Origin: a bacterium
GTDB lineage: Bacteria; Planctomycetota; Planctomycetia; Kolteriales; Kolteriaceae
Assembly (NCBI GenBank): GCA_019753235.1
Contig: JAIELF010000001.1
Coordinates: forward strand, 57,543-121,542
Direction of reading: 5' to 3'
Length of the DNA: 64,000 nt
Shown here: piece by piece, positions 35,573 to 43,793 of the stretch
Layout of the letters: every line of letters starts with the position of its first letter
Numbering within the stretch: the first letter of the stretch is position 1
Notes under the pieces: generated by a model
Told to the model about the DNA's origin: nothing
Databases searched by the model: none
What the model saw: the letters and a program-made list of their open reading frames with translations, nothing else
Position numbers and translations under genes: made by a program

Positions 35573-36736
35573 TCAGGAAAGAACGACAAGCCGACGGCGA
35601 TAAAGAGCCATCACTTCTACCAGACAGACCGCCACCAGGATCAGACTGGTGCAGCCGACGAAGAAAGAACTCCGGGTAGAACCGACGCTTCGCAGCGGTC
35701 GAGGCCCTGAAACAACTTCTGAGAGGACTTCAGGGAGTGGCGAATTGATAGGCCTGGCGCGGGCTTCGACTCGCTGCAACTCTTGCTGAGCCTGCTGGCG
35801 GGCCAAAGCCAATTGCTCGACAAGTTCTCTTCGCGCGTTGACGTCGGCATCTCGACCCGCAGTCGCTGGCATCTGGTGCCCGGTCTTTTGAATCGTCGAA
35901 CTCTTCGGCAAGGACGGGCTCGTCGTGGTCTTTTCCGTTTGAAGCGACTGCAAATGCAGGATCTGCCGATCAAGCGCGATCACCGCTGGATGCTCGGTCG
36001 TGTAAAGATCCGCCAGTCGCTGACGTTGCGAATGACACTCTTCCAAGGCCGACTCGATGAGATTCTTTTGCTCGGTCCGTTCTTTCGACAGCATGGCCGG
36101 TGCCGTGAAAACATCCTTCTCGTCTGCCGAGCCACGCGTCTGCACCAGAATGGGTTCATCGGAATGGACATCGGTAGGCATGGCCGTGGCGTCTTGACCC
36201 CAGTCGGCCAGGGCGGCGCGATAACGAGACTCTGCCATCATCAAATTCTCGCGAGCCGAACTCAACGAGGTGCTCTCGATCGGCGTAGGAGGTTGTCCGA
36301 ACGGCCCCGCCGCGAGATTCTTTGCGCAGGCAAGCGACAGTGCGGCCGCATCGGAAGGATGATCGCACCGAACCACACAGGTCACTTGATGGCGATCCGG
36401 CATTGCCGACTGAATCAACACTTCGATGCTAGGCCGATCCGGCCCGGTCCAGGCAACATCTTCAAGCGACCGAGCGACAACATCATCGGTCAGAAGTGAC
36501 GTGGCCGGCAGACCTTCTTCGCACGATCCAACAAGGAAACTGGCCTCGGCTTCAAATAGCGTCGGCAACCGAGAGGAAACCAACGCCGCTCCCAGCGTGC
36601 CGAGCACCGTTGCAGACAGGAGAAGAACCCGGCGGACAAGATTGGAGGAGATCGGGGAGGAGATCGTCGGGCTCTTGCTCTGCGAGAACCAACGGACGAT
36701 TGCTTTGTATGCCTGCTGGGTCTGCTCACGGGACAT
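35573..36736 (-). CDS. Wzz/chain-length-determinant-like membrane protein
   Basis: A 387-residue protein with two membrane helices, one after the N-terminus (VLLLSATVLGTLGAALVSS) and one near the C-terminus (FFVGCTSLILVAVCLVEVMA), enclosing a large helical periplasmic region with coiled-coil character. This is the topology of polysaccharide co-polymerases such as Wzz, which set the length of exported polysaccharide. There is no fused or adjacent tyrosine kinase. ATG 36736 has a GAGGGG site. It lies 48 bp behind the ExeA-like ATPase gene, a pairing seen in exopolysaccharide loci. Sequence divergence makes the Wzz call moderate. Confidence 0.65.
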   Translation of the reverse strand: MSREQTQQAYKAIVRWFSQSKSPTISSPISSNLVRRVLLLSATVLGTLGAALVSSRLPTLFEAEASFLVGSCEEGLPATSLLTDDVVARSLEDVAWTGPDRPSIEVLIQSAMPDRHQVTCVVRCDHPSDAAALSLACAKNLAAGPFGQPPTPIESTSLSSARENLMMAESRYRAALADWGQDATAMPTDVHSDEPILVQTRGSADEKDVFTAPAMLSKERTEQKNLIESALEECHSQRQRLADLYTTEHPAVIALDRQILHLQSLQTEKTTTSPSLPKSSTIQKTGHQMPATAGRDADVNARRELVEQLALARQQAQQELQRVEARARPINSPLPEVLSEVVSGPRPLRSVGSTRSSFFVGCTSLILVAVCLVEVMALYRRRLVVLS

Positions 36737-36784
36737 GGTCGAACCCCTCTTTCTCACCTGAGATTTCGTTCCCTCGGCACCAGG

Positions 36785-37945
36785 CTATCGGCCGTAAAGG
36801 CTGCGGCGTTTGGCAGCGTTCGAGGGGGAGGCGCCGGCCGAGGCTTTGTCTGCCGCGGGATTGCTGATCGGAGCGGGGCTTTTGGCCGGCCCGATTTCCC
36901 AACCTGCCCCGACTTCAAAGCTGCCGCTACTGGTCGGTGTTGGCTCATCCATGGGCGAGCTTTTCCAAGATTCTTCATCGGAAAGCTCCACCACGGTCGA
37001 ACGCTCGAGATCGATCGGTTGATGCAGATCGACGCTTTCGCGACGCGGCAAGCTCTTTTCAAACGCACGGTCTTCAAACAGACTCCGAGGAGATTGGAAG
37101 GCCGGCAGATGATGGCTTTCGACCCGGCTGCCGATCTTGGCCAGGAACAACTGCGATGCCGCCATATGGACATATTCACCATCCAGCGTGCCACACTCGT
37201 GCGCGAACGCCAGCGTGAGCGCGCGATGGCAAATCTGGTTGATCCGACGAGGAATGCCGACGGCATACTCGCAGATTTCGGACAAGGCGGTGGCGGTGAA
37301 AATCGAGTCGGCTGATCCACCAACACGAGCAATGTGCGTTCGAACATACTCCATCGTTTCTTCATCACTGATTGCTCGAAGCCGAGCAACGACGGCGACG
37401 CGAGCGCGAAAGCCCTCCATGGCAGGCTCTTCGAGAGTCTTCGCCAGCGCGTCTTGTCCTACCAACAGGATTTGAATGGCCTTGCCCGATCGACCTTCCA
37501 GATTCGTCAGAAGCCGAAGCTCTTCAAGCTGACCGGCACTTAGATTCTGCGCTTCGTCGACGATCAAGATCGTTCGGCTCCCTTGACTGAACCGTTCGAT
37601 GAGAAAGTCCGCAAGGCGAAGACGCAGGCCTTGTTCGGAAGCGTTCGAATAGTCGAGCGACAAATCGTGCAGGATCGCCTGCAACAGAGCCTCGACCGAG
37701 CAGTTGTTCAATTGATTCAAGAAGACCAGCGAGTGCCGAGGATCGACATCGTCGAGGAGCAAATGACACAGCAGCGTCTTGCCCATACCGGGAGCGCCGA
37801 TCAGAACCGAAATCGATTCGCCGTCGTTCATCGCGCACTTGAGCAGCGCCAGCGACTCTTCATGGCTGGAAGCAGGGAAGTAGGCTCCTGCGTCCGGCGT
37901 GGCAGGGAAAGGCCGGGCAGCAAGTTCGAAAAATCGCTCGTACAT
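36785..37945 (-). CDS. ExeA-like AAA ATPase
   Basis: A 386-residue cytoplasmic ATPase. The opening 'MYERFFELAARPFPATPDAG' and 'YFPASSHEESLALLKCAM' are typical of ExeA/GspA-like ATPases. Walker A is 'GAPGMGKTLL', Walker B 'TILIVDEAQNLS', sensor region 'ILLVGQDALAKTL', and the lid 'VGIPRRINQICHRAL'. The C-terminal 110 residues are low in complexity and rich in Ser, Pro and Ala. Relatives work in type II secretion or in exosortase-linked polysaccharide loci; the Wzz-like gene behind it favours the latter. ATG 37945 has an AGGAGC site. Confidence 0.85.
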   Translation of the reverse strand: MYERFFELAARPFPATPDAGAYFPASSHEESLALLKCAMNDGESISVLIGAPGMGKTLLCHLLLDDVDPRHSLVFLNQLNNCSVEALLQAILHDLSLDYSNASEQGLRLRLADFLIERFSQGSRTILIVDEAQNLSAGQLEELRLLTNLEGRSGKAIQILLVGQDALAKTLEEPAMEGFRARVAVVARLRAISDEETMEYVRTHIARVGGSADSIFTATALSEICEYAVGIPRRINQICHRALTLAFAHECGTLDGEYVHMAASQLFLAKIGSRVESHHLPAFQSPRSLFEDRAFEKSLPRRESVDLHQPIDLERSTVVELSDEESWKSSPMDEPTPTSSGSFEVGAGWEIGPAKSPAPISNPAADKASAGASPSNAAKRRSLYGR

Positions 37946-38324
37946 GCTTTTCGCTCCTGAGAGAGGACGGCTGTCCCCCTGGGCTCCCGGCCGATTCGCT
38001 CACCCTCGAGCGAAAGCCAGGCTAACCCTAAAGATCGAGAGTTGACCCTCAAACTCTTGAGAAGAACTCGCATAACCGGCAAATGCTGCAAACCTGACCC
38101 AGCTTCTCCCAATCCGACTTTCGGCGACTTTCGGCAACTCTCGGGAACGATCTGGCAAGTTTCCAATCGACATTCGATGCTTGTAATAAATCACAACATG
38201 CTTACCAATAATGACTTAAGAACAATTGATAAGTCATGCCATCGCTTGTGCCCCGGGGATCGCTGAGAATGAGGAGGTGGGAACTGTTCCCGTGGGATCT
38301 GCGTCCAAAGAGAGGAAGTTCGGC
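37946..38324. promoter_or_regulatory. Divergent regulatory region between the ExeA-like and ECF sigma genes
   Basis: 379 bp with no convincing gene. Features seen are an inverted repeat AGAGTT/AACTCT (38038-38057), three tandem 10-mers (38115-38144), and an AT-rich stretch (about 38175-38240) that stands out from the surrounding composition and probably holds the promoters. The last part, 38226-38324, is open in the sigma-factor frame but is likely leader sequence. Confidence 0.5.
38115..38144. repeat. Three tandem 10-bp units upstream of the ExeA-like gene
   Basis: CGACTTTCGG, CGACTTTCGG, CAACTCTCGG, head to tail. Two units are identical and the third differs at two positions. A 10-bp period puts each copy on the same face of the helix, as for a cooperatively bound regulator. 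The array is about 170 bp from the ExeA-like start and 180 bp from the sigma-factor start. Confidence 0.6.
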
Positions 38325-38900
38325 GTGGCGTCGGACGAACAACGGTTGATTGAGAAGTGCTTGGCTGGGCAAGCCGAGGCATTTGAGGACTTGATCGCGC
38401 CGTATCAAGATCGGCTTTACAACACACTTTTCCGGTTGACCGGCCATCGCGAAGATGCGGCCGAGCTGTTTCAAGAGTCCATGGTTCGCGTGTTTCGGGG
38501 TCTTCGCTCTTACCAGGGCGATTCCGCCTTTTACACCTGGCTTTACCGGATCATCTTGAACGTTGCATTTACGGATCGGCGCCGAAAGAAATCTCGGCCC
38601 GTGGTGACCGAATCGATGTCGCCGGCCACCAGCCGAGACTTGGCCGACCCTGATGCGCCGGCCGAAGCCAGCCGAAATGTCGAGATGGCCGAGACCAGAG
38701 GCATCATCGAAGAGGCCTTAGCCTCGGTGGCCGAGCCCTATCGCATCGTCCTTGTGCTCAAGGATATTGACGGTCTCAAGTACGAAGAGATCGCCGAGAT
38801 CCTCGACGTCCCGATCGGCACCGTTCGAAGTCGGCTTCATCGGGCTCGATCAGAAATGAGAGATCGCTTGCAACCTTATCTGGATCGAGGGACGATCTAG
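38325..38900 (+). CDS. ECF RNA polymerase sigma factor (RpoE-like)
   Basis: A 191-residue ECF sigma factor. Region 2: 'FEDLIAPYQDRLYNTLFRLT', 'HREDAAELFQESMVRVFRGL', 'FYTWLYRIILNVAFTDRRR'. Region 4: 'VAEPYRIVLVLKDIDGLKYE', 'IAEILDVPIGTVRSRLHRAR'. Start choice: GTG 38325 has an AGAGGAAG site seven bases upstream and gives the usual short N-terminus 'DEQRLIEKCLAG'; GTG 38292, GTG 38277 and TTG 38226 are less likely. The next gene on the strand encodes a membrane protein of anti-sigma type, so the two probably form a sigma/anti-sigma pair. Confidence 0.92.
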   Translation: MASDEQRLIEKCLAGQAEAFEDLIAPYQDRLYNTLFRLTGHREDAAELFQESMVRVFRGLRSYQGDSAFYTWLYRIILNVAFTDRRRKKSRPVVTESMSPATSRDLADPDAPAEASRNVEMAETRGIIEEALASVAEPYRIVLVLKDIDGLKYEEIAEILDVPIGTVRSRLHRARSEMRDRLQPYLDRGTI

Positions 38901-38922
38901 AGTAGAGAGCAAGTTCCTCGCA

Positions 38923-38940
38923 CGATCATGGGAATGATCG
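38923..38940. repeat. 7-bp hairpin between ECF sigma and anti-sigma genes
   Basis: CGATCAT, loop GGGA, ATGATCG: a perfect 7-bp stem with a four-base loop, 23 bp after the sigma-factor stop. No U-run follows, so partial attenuation or mRNA processing between the two genes is more likely than full termination. Confidence 0.4.
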
Positions 38941-39085
38941 GCTCGGGGGAGTGCTATTGCATCGGGGTGGCCGAGTTGATCGGGCTTGCCCCGCTGGCGA
39001 AATGAAGTCGGCACGGATGCCTTTCATCGATTACGTGCGACTTGAAAGAATGGTTCGCCTGACAAGCGGAAAGGAGAAGACCGCG

Positions 39086-40648
39086 ATGCCTGCATCGCCG
39101 CGACGACGTCGAATCCTCTCCGCTTACATCGACGGCGAGCTGTCGCCGCGCTGGCGATCCGCGGTCGAACGATCGCTCGAGCGGAACGCGACCCTTCGGT
39201 CCGAGATGGAGCAGTTCGTACGCGTCAAGCAACTCGTCGGCGGGTTGCCGCTGATTCCTGTTCCCAAGGCCATCCTGAGCAGGTCCAATCCCGCCCGCCC
39301 CGTATCCGCACCTCTTGAACCTGATCAGATCGATGCGCTGCTGATCGCCTATGCGAATCGCGAACTCGAAGGATCGAACCGAGACCTGGTCAAACGAACG
39401 TTGCTCCGTGAGCCTCAGCATCAAGCAACGCTTCGAGACCACCAGCGGGTCGCGAAGCTTCTCGATCAAATTCCTCGCAAGAGGCCCCCTGCCGATCTCC
39501 TCGCGATCGCGATCGATCGGCTGAATGCGTGGGCAAGTTCGACGATCGAAGAGCCAGCTGAGCCCGCAGGGTCGGCGACGTTGGCGGGCTCGAATCCAAC
39601 TGGTTCGACTTGGGGCGAGTATCTCTCGGCATATCTGGATGGAGAGCTCTCCTCGCGAAAAACGCAGAAGGTACAGGAGCGATTGGCGGCAAGTTCGGCT
39701 GCTCGCGATTATCTTTCGGATCTTTCCCGAATTCAGACTCGCTTGATGAAGCTTCCCTTCACGACGTGCCCCGAAGTTGTTCTTCGCAGCACGCTTGAAC
39801 GGGTGCATGCCGAAGTCGGCTTGACGACGCCGAACCATCTGGAAAGAGTATCAGCGGGCAACGTCGCCATCGATTGGCCCGCCGACATTCAACCGACTCG
39901 TCCGATGCCGAAAAGGTCCTTTGGTTGGCAGTCTATCGCCGCGGTGGCGGCCTCTCTGGTGGTAGTCGTCGGTATCGGTTACATCCTTTCCGGAATTCCG
40001 CTTCGACCAGCTGACACTGGTGAAGCTCTCCTGGCTAAAGCGGAACCCGTCAAGCAAAGCGTTGTCACAACCAAGGTAAAAGAGATTGCTCGACCTGTTG
40101 GGCACGAACGTATTCAACAACTGGTCTTGGCAACGCCCTACGAGCTTCGCCGAGATCTCGACGCCAAACAAGTCACCGTGGCAGCTCGCGACGTTGAGAG
40201 ATTTCTCGATACGGTCGGGCCGATCGGCTCGACGCTCAAACGAATCGAACCAACACCCGCGGGGGGCCGAGTCATCGAGTTGACCGGAGAACCGGCCGAG
40301 ATCGCCGAGCTCCTCGCTCGATTGGCCGACGCTTCCTCGACTGCGGTCGGTGTCGAAAAAATAGAGGTCGGCACGCCGACGACCCAGCGTGCTGATCGAT
40401 GGGTGGTTCGTTCGGATAAGAAGGCGAGCATCGACTTAATGGCAAGCCTTGGTCGTGGACTCAAGGCGTTTCAACAACAGATGGAATCGCTTGCTCAGAC
40501 TCGACGAAAAGAGACCGAGACTTCGCTCGTCGACGCCCAGACACCTTCGCTGCCGACCGGCGCGTCGAGAGTTCCCAATGAGCCCGTCGTATTGGCTCGC
40601 CCTCTCCGTTTCTCGCTGGTCATCGTCCCGGCCCAGCCATCCCAATAA
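39086..40648 (+). CDS. Anti-sigma-like membrane protein with three tandem helical modules
   Basis: A 520-residue protein. Three modules of about 60 residues repeat the anti-sigma zinc-finger-type helix pattern: residues 10-66 ('ILSAYIDGELSPRW'), 85-145 ('LLIAYANRELEGSN') and 179-240 ('YLSAYLDGELSSRK'). None has the HxxxCxxC zinc ligands. A membrane helix follows (about 281-304, 'SIAAVAASLVVVVGIGYILS'), then an extracytoplasmic region of about 215 residues with a helix-rich, possibly sensing domain. The natural partner is the ECF factor encoded just upstream. ATG 39086 has an AAGGAGA site; the frame is open back to 38951, so a longer N-terminus cannot be excluded. Confidence 0.78.
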   Translation: MPASPRRRRILSAYIDGELSPRWRSAVERSLERNATLRSEMEQFVRVKQLVGGLPLIPVPKAILSRSNPARPVSAPLEPDQIDALLIAYANRELEGSNRDLVKRTLLREPQHQATLRDHQRVAKLLDQIPRKRPPADLLAIAIDRLNAWASSTIEEPAEPAGSATLAGSNPTGSTWGEYLSAYLDGELSSRKTQKVQERLAASSAARDYLSDLSRIQTRLMKLPFTTCPEVVLRSTLERVHAEVGLTTPNHLERVSAGNVAIDWPADIQPTRPMPKRSFGWQSIAAVAASLVVVVGIGYILSGIPLRPADTGEALLAKAEPVKQSVVTTKVKEIARPVGHERIQQLVLATPYELRRDLDAKQVTVAARDVERFLDTVGPIGSTLKRIEPTPAGGRVIELTGEPAEIAELLARLADASSTAVGVEKIEVGTPTTQRADRWVVRSDKKASIDLMASLGRGLKAFQQQMESLAQTRRKETETSLVDAQTPSLPTGASRVPNEPVVLARPLRFSLVIVPAQPSQ

Positions 40649-40673
40649 GCGATCTGCCAGCCGATCAACCTCG

Positions 40674-42146
40674 TCAACCGTAGTGTCCTCGCTTCCGTTC
40701 GATCGCCCAGCGATAAAGATGTTCGTACTGCTCGGCACCCGTGGACCAGAGAAATCGCTTGCGCATCGCACGATCCTTCATGGCCGACAGGTGATGCGGC
40801 CGATCGTAGTATGTCGAGAGCGCCCAACCGACCGTGTCCGCGATCGCATGAGGGGTAAGATCCGAGAAGCGAAAGCCGTCCCCCGTGCCGTTGGATTCGT
40901 CATACTGATCCACCGTGTCGTTCAGTCCACCGGTCGTTCGAACAATCGGCAAGGTGCCATACCGAAGCGCTTGAAGCTGAGTCAAACCGCACGGCTCGTA
41001 GCGAGAAGGAACGAGCAGAAAATCGCTTCCTGCCATGACCAGATGAGCGCGGACATCGTCGTAGCCGATGTAGGTGCCGACCTTCCCTGGGTACGAGCTC
41101 GGCAGCCCCCCGTAAAAGAAATGCGCCCAGACCTCTCCTGCTCCCAGCACGATCAACTGCAGATCCATCGGCATCATCGAAGGAATGGCCGAGGCCAGTA
41201 CATCGATCCCTTTCTGATAGGCAAGCCGAGTGACCAGCCCGATGATCGGGACGTCTGGCCGAACAGGTAACCCGAAGGCTCGTTGCAGTTCTTCCTTGCA
41301 GACTTTCTTTCCCGCGACATCGTCGGCATCGAAGCGCGTAGGCAATCGGGTGTCTTTGGAGGGATCCCACTCGCCGTACTCGCAACCATTGAGGATCCCC
41401 ACCAAGTCAGGTGATCGCGATCGCAACACTCCATCAAGCGCCCAACCATGTTCCGGCGTTTGAATTTCGTGCGCATAAGTTGGGCTGACCGTCGACACTT
41501 TATCCGCGAAGAGAATGCCGGCCTTCAGAAAATTGACCTGATCGTAGAACTCGAGCGAGCCGGTATGAAAATGTTCCCAACCGAGCTGCGTGTGATGAAT
41601 CTGATCCTTCGAAAAGACCCCTTGATAGCCGAGGTTATGGATCGATTGCACACTGGCGGTCGACCAAAGGCGTGGATGATCCGCCTCCCACGTCTTCAAA
41701 TAGACAGGCGCGAGCGCCGTCTGCCAATCGTGGGCGTGAAGTACATCAGGAGACCAATGCAGGGCTTTGGCGACCTGGCAACACGCGCGGGCAAAAAAGG
41801 CGAATCGCTCCGCATTGTCGTCGTAATCTTCGCCATCCCACTGGTAGAGAGCCGATCGACCGAAGTACTGCTCATGTTCGACGAGGTAAACCGGTGCGGT
41901 CGATTCGGGCAGGGTCGTCTCCCAGATCGAGCACCATTTCTCACCGAATCCGATCGGCACCCCCAACGAATCAATCACTTTTTTGATGGGCCACTTGTGC
42001 CGAGCGATACTCCCATGGAAAGGGAGAACCACCCGGACGTCATGCCCTCGGCGATGCAGCTCGAGTGACAATGCCCCGACAACGTCGGCTAACCCCCCCG
42101 TTTTGACAAAGGGATGGACTTCCGACGCACACTGAAGGATTTTCAC
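40674..42146 (-). CDS. glgA: Glycogen synthase (ADP-glucose type)
   Basis: A 490-residue GT5 glycosyltransferase. The ADP-glucose-binding motif 'KTGGLADVVGAL' is near the N-terminus and the C-terminal nucleotide-binding part has 'VPSRYEPCGLTQLQALRYGT' followed by 'RTTGGLNDTV'. It lengthens alpha-1,4-glucan chains in glycogen synthesis. GTG 42146 follows an AGGAGGATGAGG stretch. No other glycogen gene is in the window. It converges with the anti-sigma-like gene (25 bp between stops) and diverges from modABC. Confidence 0.95.
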   Translation of the reverse strand: MKILQCASEVHPFVKTGGLADVVGALSLELHRRGHDVRVVLPFHGSIARHKWPIKKVIDSLGVPIGFGEKWCSIWETTLPESTAPVYLVEHEQYFGRSALYQWDGEDYDDNAERFAFFARACCQVAKALHWSPDVLHAHDWQTALAPVYLKTWEADHPRLWSTASVQSIHNLGYQGVFSKDQIHHTQLGWEHFHTGSLEFYDQVNFLKAGILFADKVSTVSPTYAHEIQTPEHGWALDGVLRSRSPDLVGILNGCEYGEWDPSKDTRLPTRFDADDVAGKKVCKEELQRAFGLPVRPDVPIIGLVTRLAYQKGIDVLASAIPSMMPMDLQLIVLGAGEVWAHFFYGGLPSSYPGKVGTYIGYDDVRAHLVMAGSDFLLVPSRYEPCGLTQLQALRYGTLPIVRTTGGLNDTVDQYDESNGTGDGFRFSDLTPHAIADTVGWALSTYYDRPHHLSAMKDRAMRKRFLWSTGAEQYEHLYRWAIERKRGHYG

Positions 42147-42303
42147 GTTGCCTCATCCTCCTGGACAACGGGCGGCCCACGCGGGACAATACCGTCTCGG
42201 GGATCGGGGGCCCATTCGCGACGAGGGTCATCTGCCCCGTCCGAAGCGCCCCCGTACCGGGTCAACTCCCGGCCGACCCATATCATGGAAGGCTGCGAGA
42301 ACC

Positions 42304-42318
42304 TGTCCAGACTGGACA
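42304..42318. promoter_or_regulatory. 15-bp inverted repeat at the modA start
   Basis: TGTCCAG, A, CTGGACA: two perfect 7-bp arms around one central base, ending five bases before ATG 42324. As DNA it could be a repressor operator; as RNA a hairpin would touch the ribosome binding site. It does not resemble the known E. coli ModE box. If modA starts at 42285 instead, the repeat is within the coding region. Confidence 0.45.
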
Positions 42319-42323
42319 AAAGG

Positions 42324-43130
42324 ATGACTTCTTTGCCGAGCGCTTTGAAGTGTTTATTATTCGCGGGGATTTTTTCGCTCGGCGGATGCATGTCGGCTCC
42401 CACCGGGCCTGTCGCTCCACCGACCGTGGTCGTCGCGGTGGCCGCCGATCTCCAGTACGCCTTTGAAGAAATGATGCTTGATTTTCACCGTGTCCATCCC
42501 GATGTCGTTGTTCGGCCAACCTTCGGATCCTCGGGGACCCTTTTTTCACAGATTTCCAACAATGCCCCGTTCGATGTTTTCCTGGCCGCGGATGTCGAGT
42601 ATGTCAAACGACTTGCCGACATGGAACTGATCGATCGAACTTCACTCTTTGTCTACGGCGAGTCGCAATTGGTCATTTGGGTCCGTGAGGATTCCTCGCT
42701 TCCCATCGATCAAGAGGGGATCAAAGTACTTCTTGATCCCCGAGTGAAAAAGATCTCCATCGCCGATCCGAAGCATTCTCCCTACGGTCGCGCCGCCCAG
42801 GAGTTGCTGAATACGACGAAGCTCGCCGATCAAGTGGCGAGCAAACTCGTCCTTGGAGAAAACGCCGCCCAATCCGCCCAGCTCGTCGAGAACGGGTCGG
42901 CCAACGTCGGCATCATCGCGAAGTCCCTCGCTCTTTCGCCACCCCTACGCGCTTTCGGAAAGTTTGCGGAAGTCCCCAAGAACTCATTCAAGACCATGAT
43001 TCAAGGTGGCGGAATCATGACCAACGCCAAAGACCGGGCATCATGCGAAAAGCTTCTCGACTATATCACTAGCCCGCGTGGTCGAACGATTCTCTCGGAG
43101 TACGGGCTCCGACCTCCGAAGGAGGATTGA
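42324..43130 (+). CDS. modA: Molybdate ABC transporter substrate-binding lipoprotein
   Basis: A 268-residue protein with a lipoprotein signal (CLLFAGIFSLGGC, lipobox Cys), followed by the ModA-type fold: 'VVVAVAADLQYAFEEMMLDF', 'VRPTFGSSGTLFSQISNNAP', 'FDVFLAADVEYVKRLADMEL', 'PYGRAAQELL'. The Ser pair in 'GSSGTL' is expected to bind the oxyanion. Tungstate binding is an alternative. ATG 42324 gives a normal lipoprotein signal, though its ribosome site is close; ATG 42285 is in frame upstream. It is the first gene of modABC. Confidence 0.88.
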   Translation: MTSLPSALKCLLFAGIFSLGGCMSAPTGPVAPPTVVVAVAADLQYAFEEMMLDFHRVHPDVVVRPTFGSSGTLFSQISNNAPFDVFLAADVEYVKRLADMELIDRTSLFVYGESQLVIWVREDSSLPIDQEGIKVLLDPRVKKISIADPKHSPYGRAAQELLNTTKLADQVASKLVLGENAAQSAQLVENGSANVGIIAKSLALSPPLRAFGKFAEVPKNSFKTMIQGGGIMTNAKDRASCEKLLDYITSPRGRTILSEYGLRPPKED

Positions 43131-43793
43131 TTGGACTCGGCCGCTTTGAGTGTCACGTTTTCGTTGGCTGTCTGGACCACGCTGGTTCTAGCCGTGATTG
43201 GTTTACCCATCAGTTATGGACTCGCTCGGGCATCGTTCCCGGGGCGATTTCTCGTCGAGGCCCTCATCAGCCTCCCCATTCTTCTCCCACCGACCGTGAT
43301 TGGGTTTTACCTTCTGTTGGCGATGTCGCCGACCAGCCCGCTGGGGCAGCTCAGCAAACATGCGCTGGGCCAGTCGCTTCCTTTCTCGTTCCCTGGAATC
43401 GTCCTCGCCTCGGTGATCTACAACCTCCCTTTTACGATTCGTCCATTTATCGCGGGCTTCGCCTCGATCGATCCCATCATGATGGACGCCGCGGCTTGCT
43501 TGGGCCTTTCGCGGTGGGAGTCGTTCATTCGCATCGCAATCCCACTCGCCTGGCCTGGAATCATTTCGGGCATGGTTCTGACATTCGCCCACACTGTCGG
43601 CGAGTTCGGAGTTGTTCTAATGGTGGGTGGAAGCATTCCCGGCGTCACGCGAACTCTTTCCGTCGCCATTTACGACGACGTCCAAGCCCTCGACTACGCG
43701 GCCGCGGGGCAAACATCGCTCGCGCTCGTGATTTTTTCGATCATCGTCCTCAGCCTGACCTACGCGCTGACTGGCCGACGCGTGCCCTTATGA
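43131..43793 (+). CDS. modB: Molybdate ABC transporter permease
   Basis: A 220-residue membrane protein with about five helices and the ABC permease EAA-type loop 'MDAAACLGLSRWESFIRIAI'. The segment 'LISLPILLPPTVIGFYLLLA' is characteristic of ModB. It starts with TTG immediately after the modA stop codon; an AAGGAGG six bases upstream makes this start convincing. The stop overlaps the modC start (ATGA). Confidence 0.93.
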   Translation: MDSAALSVTFSLAVWTTLVLAVIGLPISYGLARASFPGRFLVEALISLPILLPPTVIGFYLLLAMSPTSPLGQLSKHALGQSLPFSFPGIVLASVIYNLPFTIRPFIAGFASIDPIMMDAAACLGLSRWESFIRIAIPLAWPGIISGMVLTFAHTVGEFGVVLMVGGSIPGVTRTLSVAIYDDVQALDYAAAGQTSLALVIFSIIVLSLTYALTGRRVPL

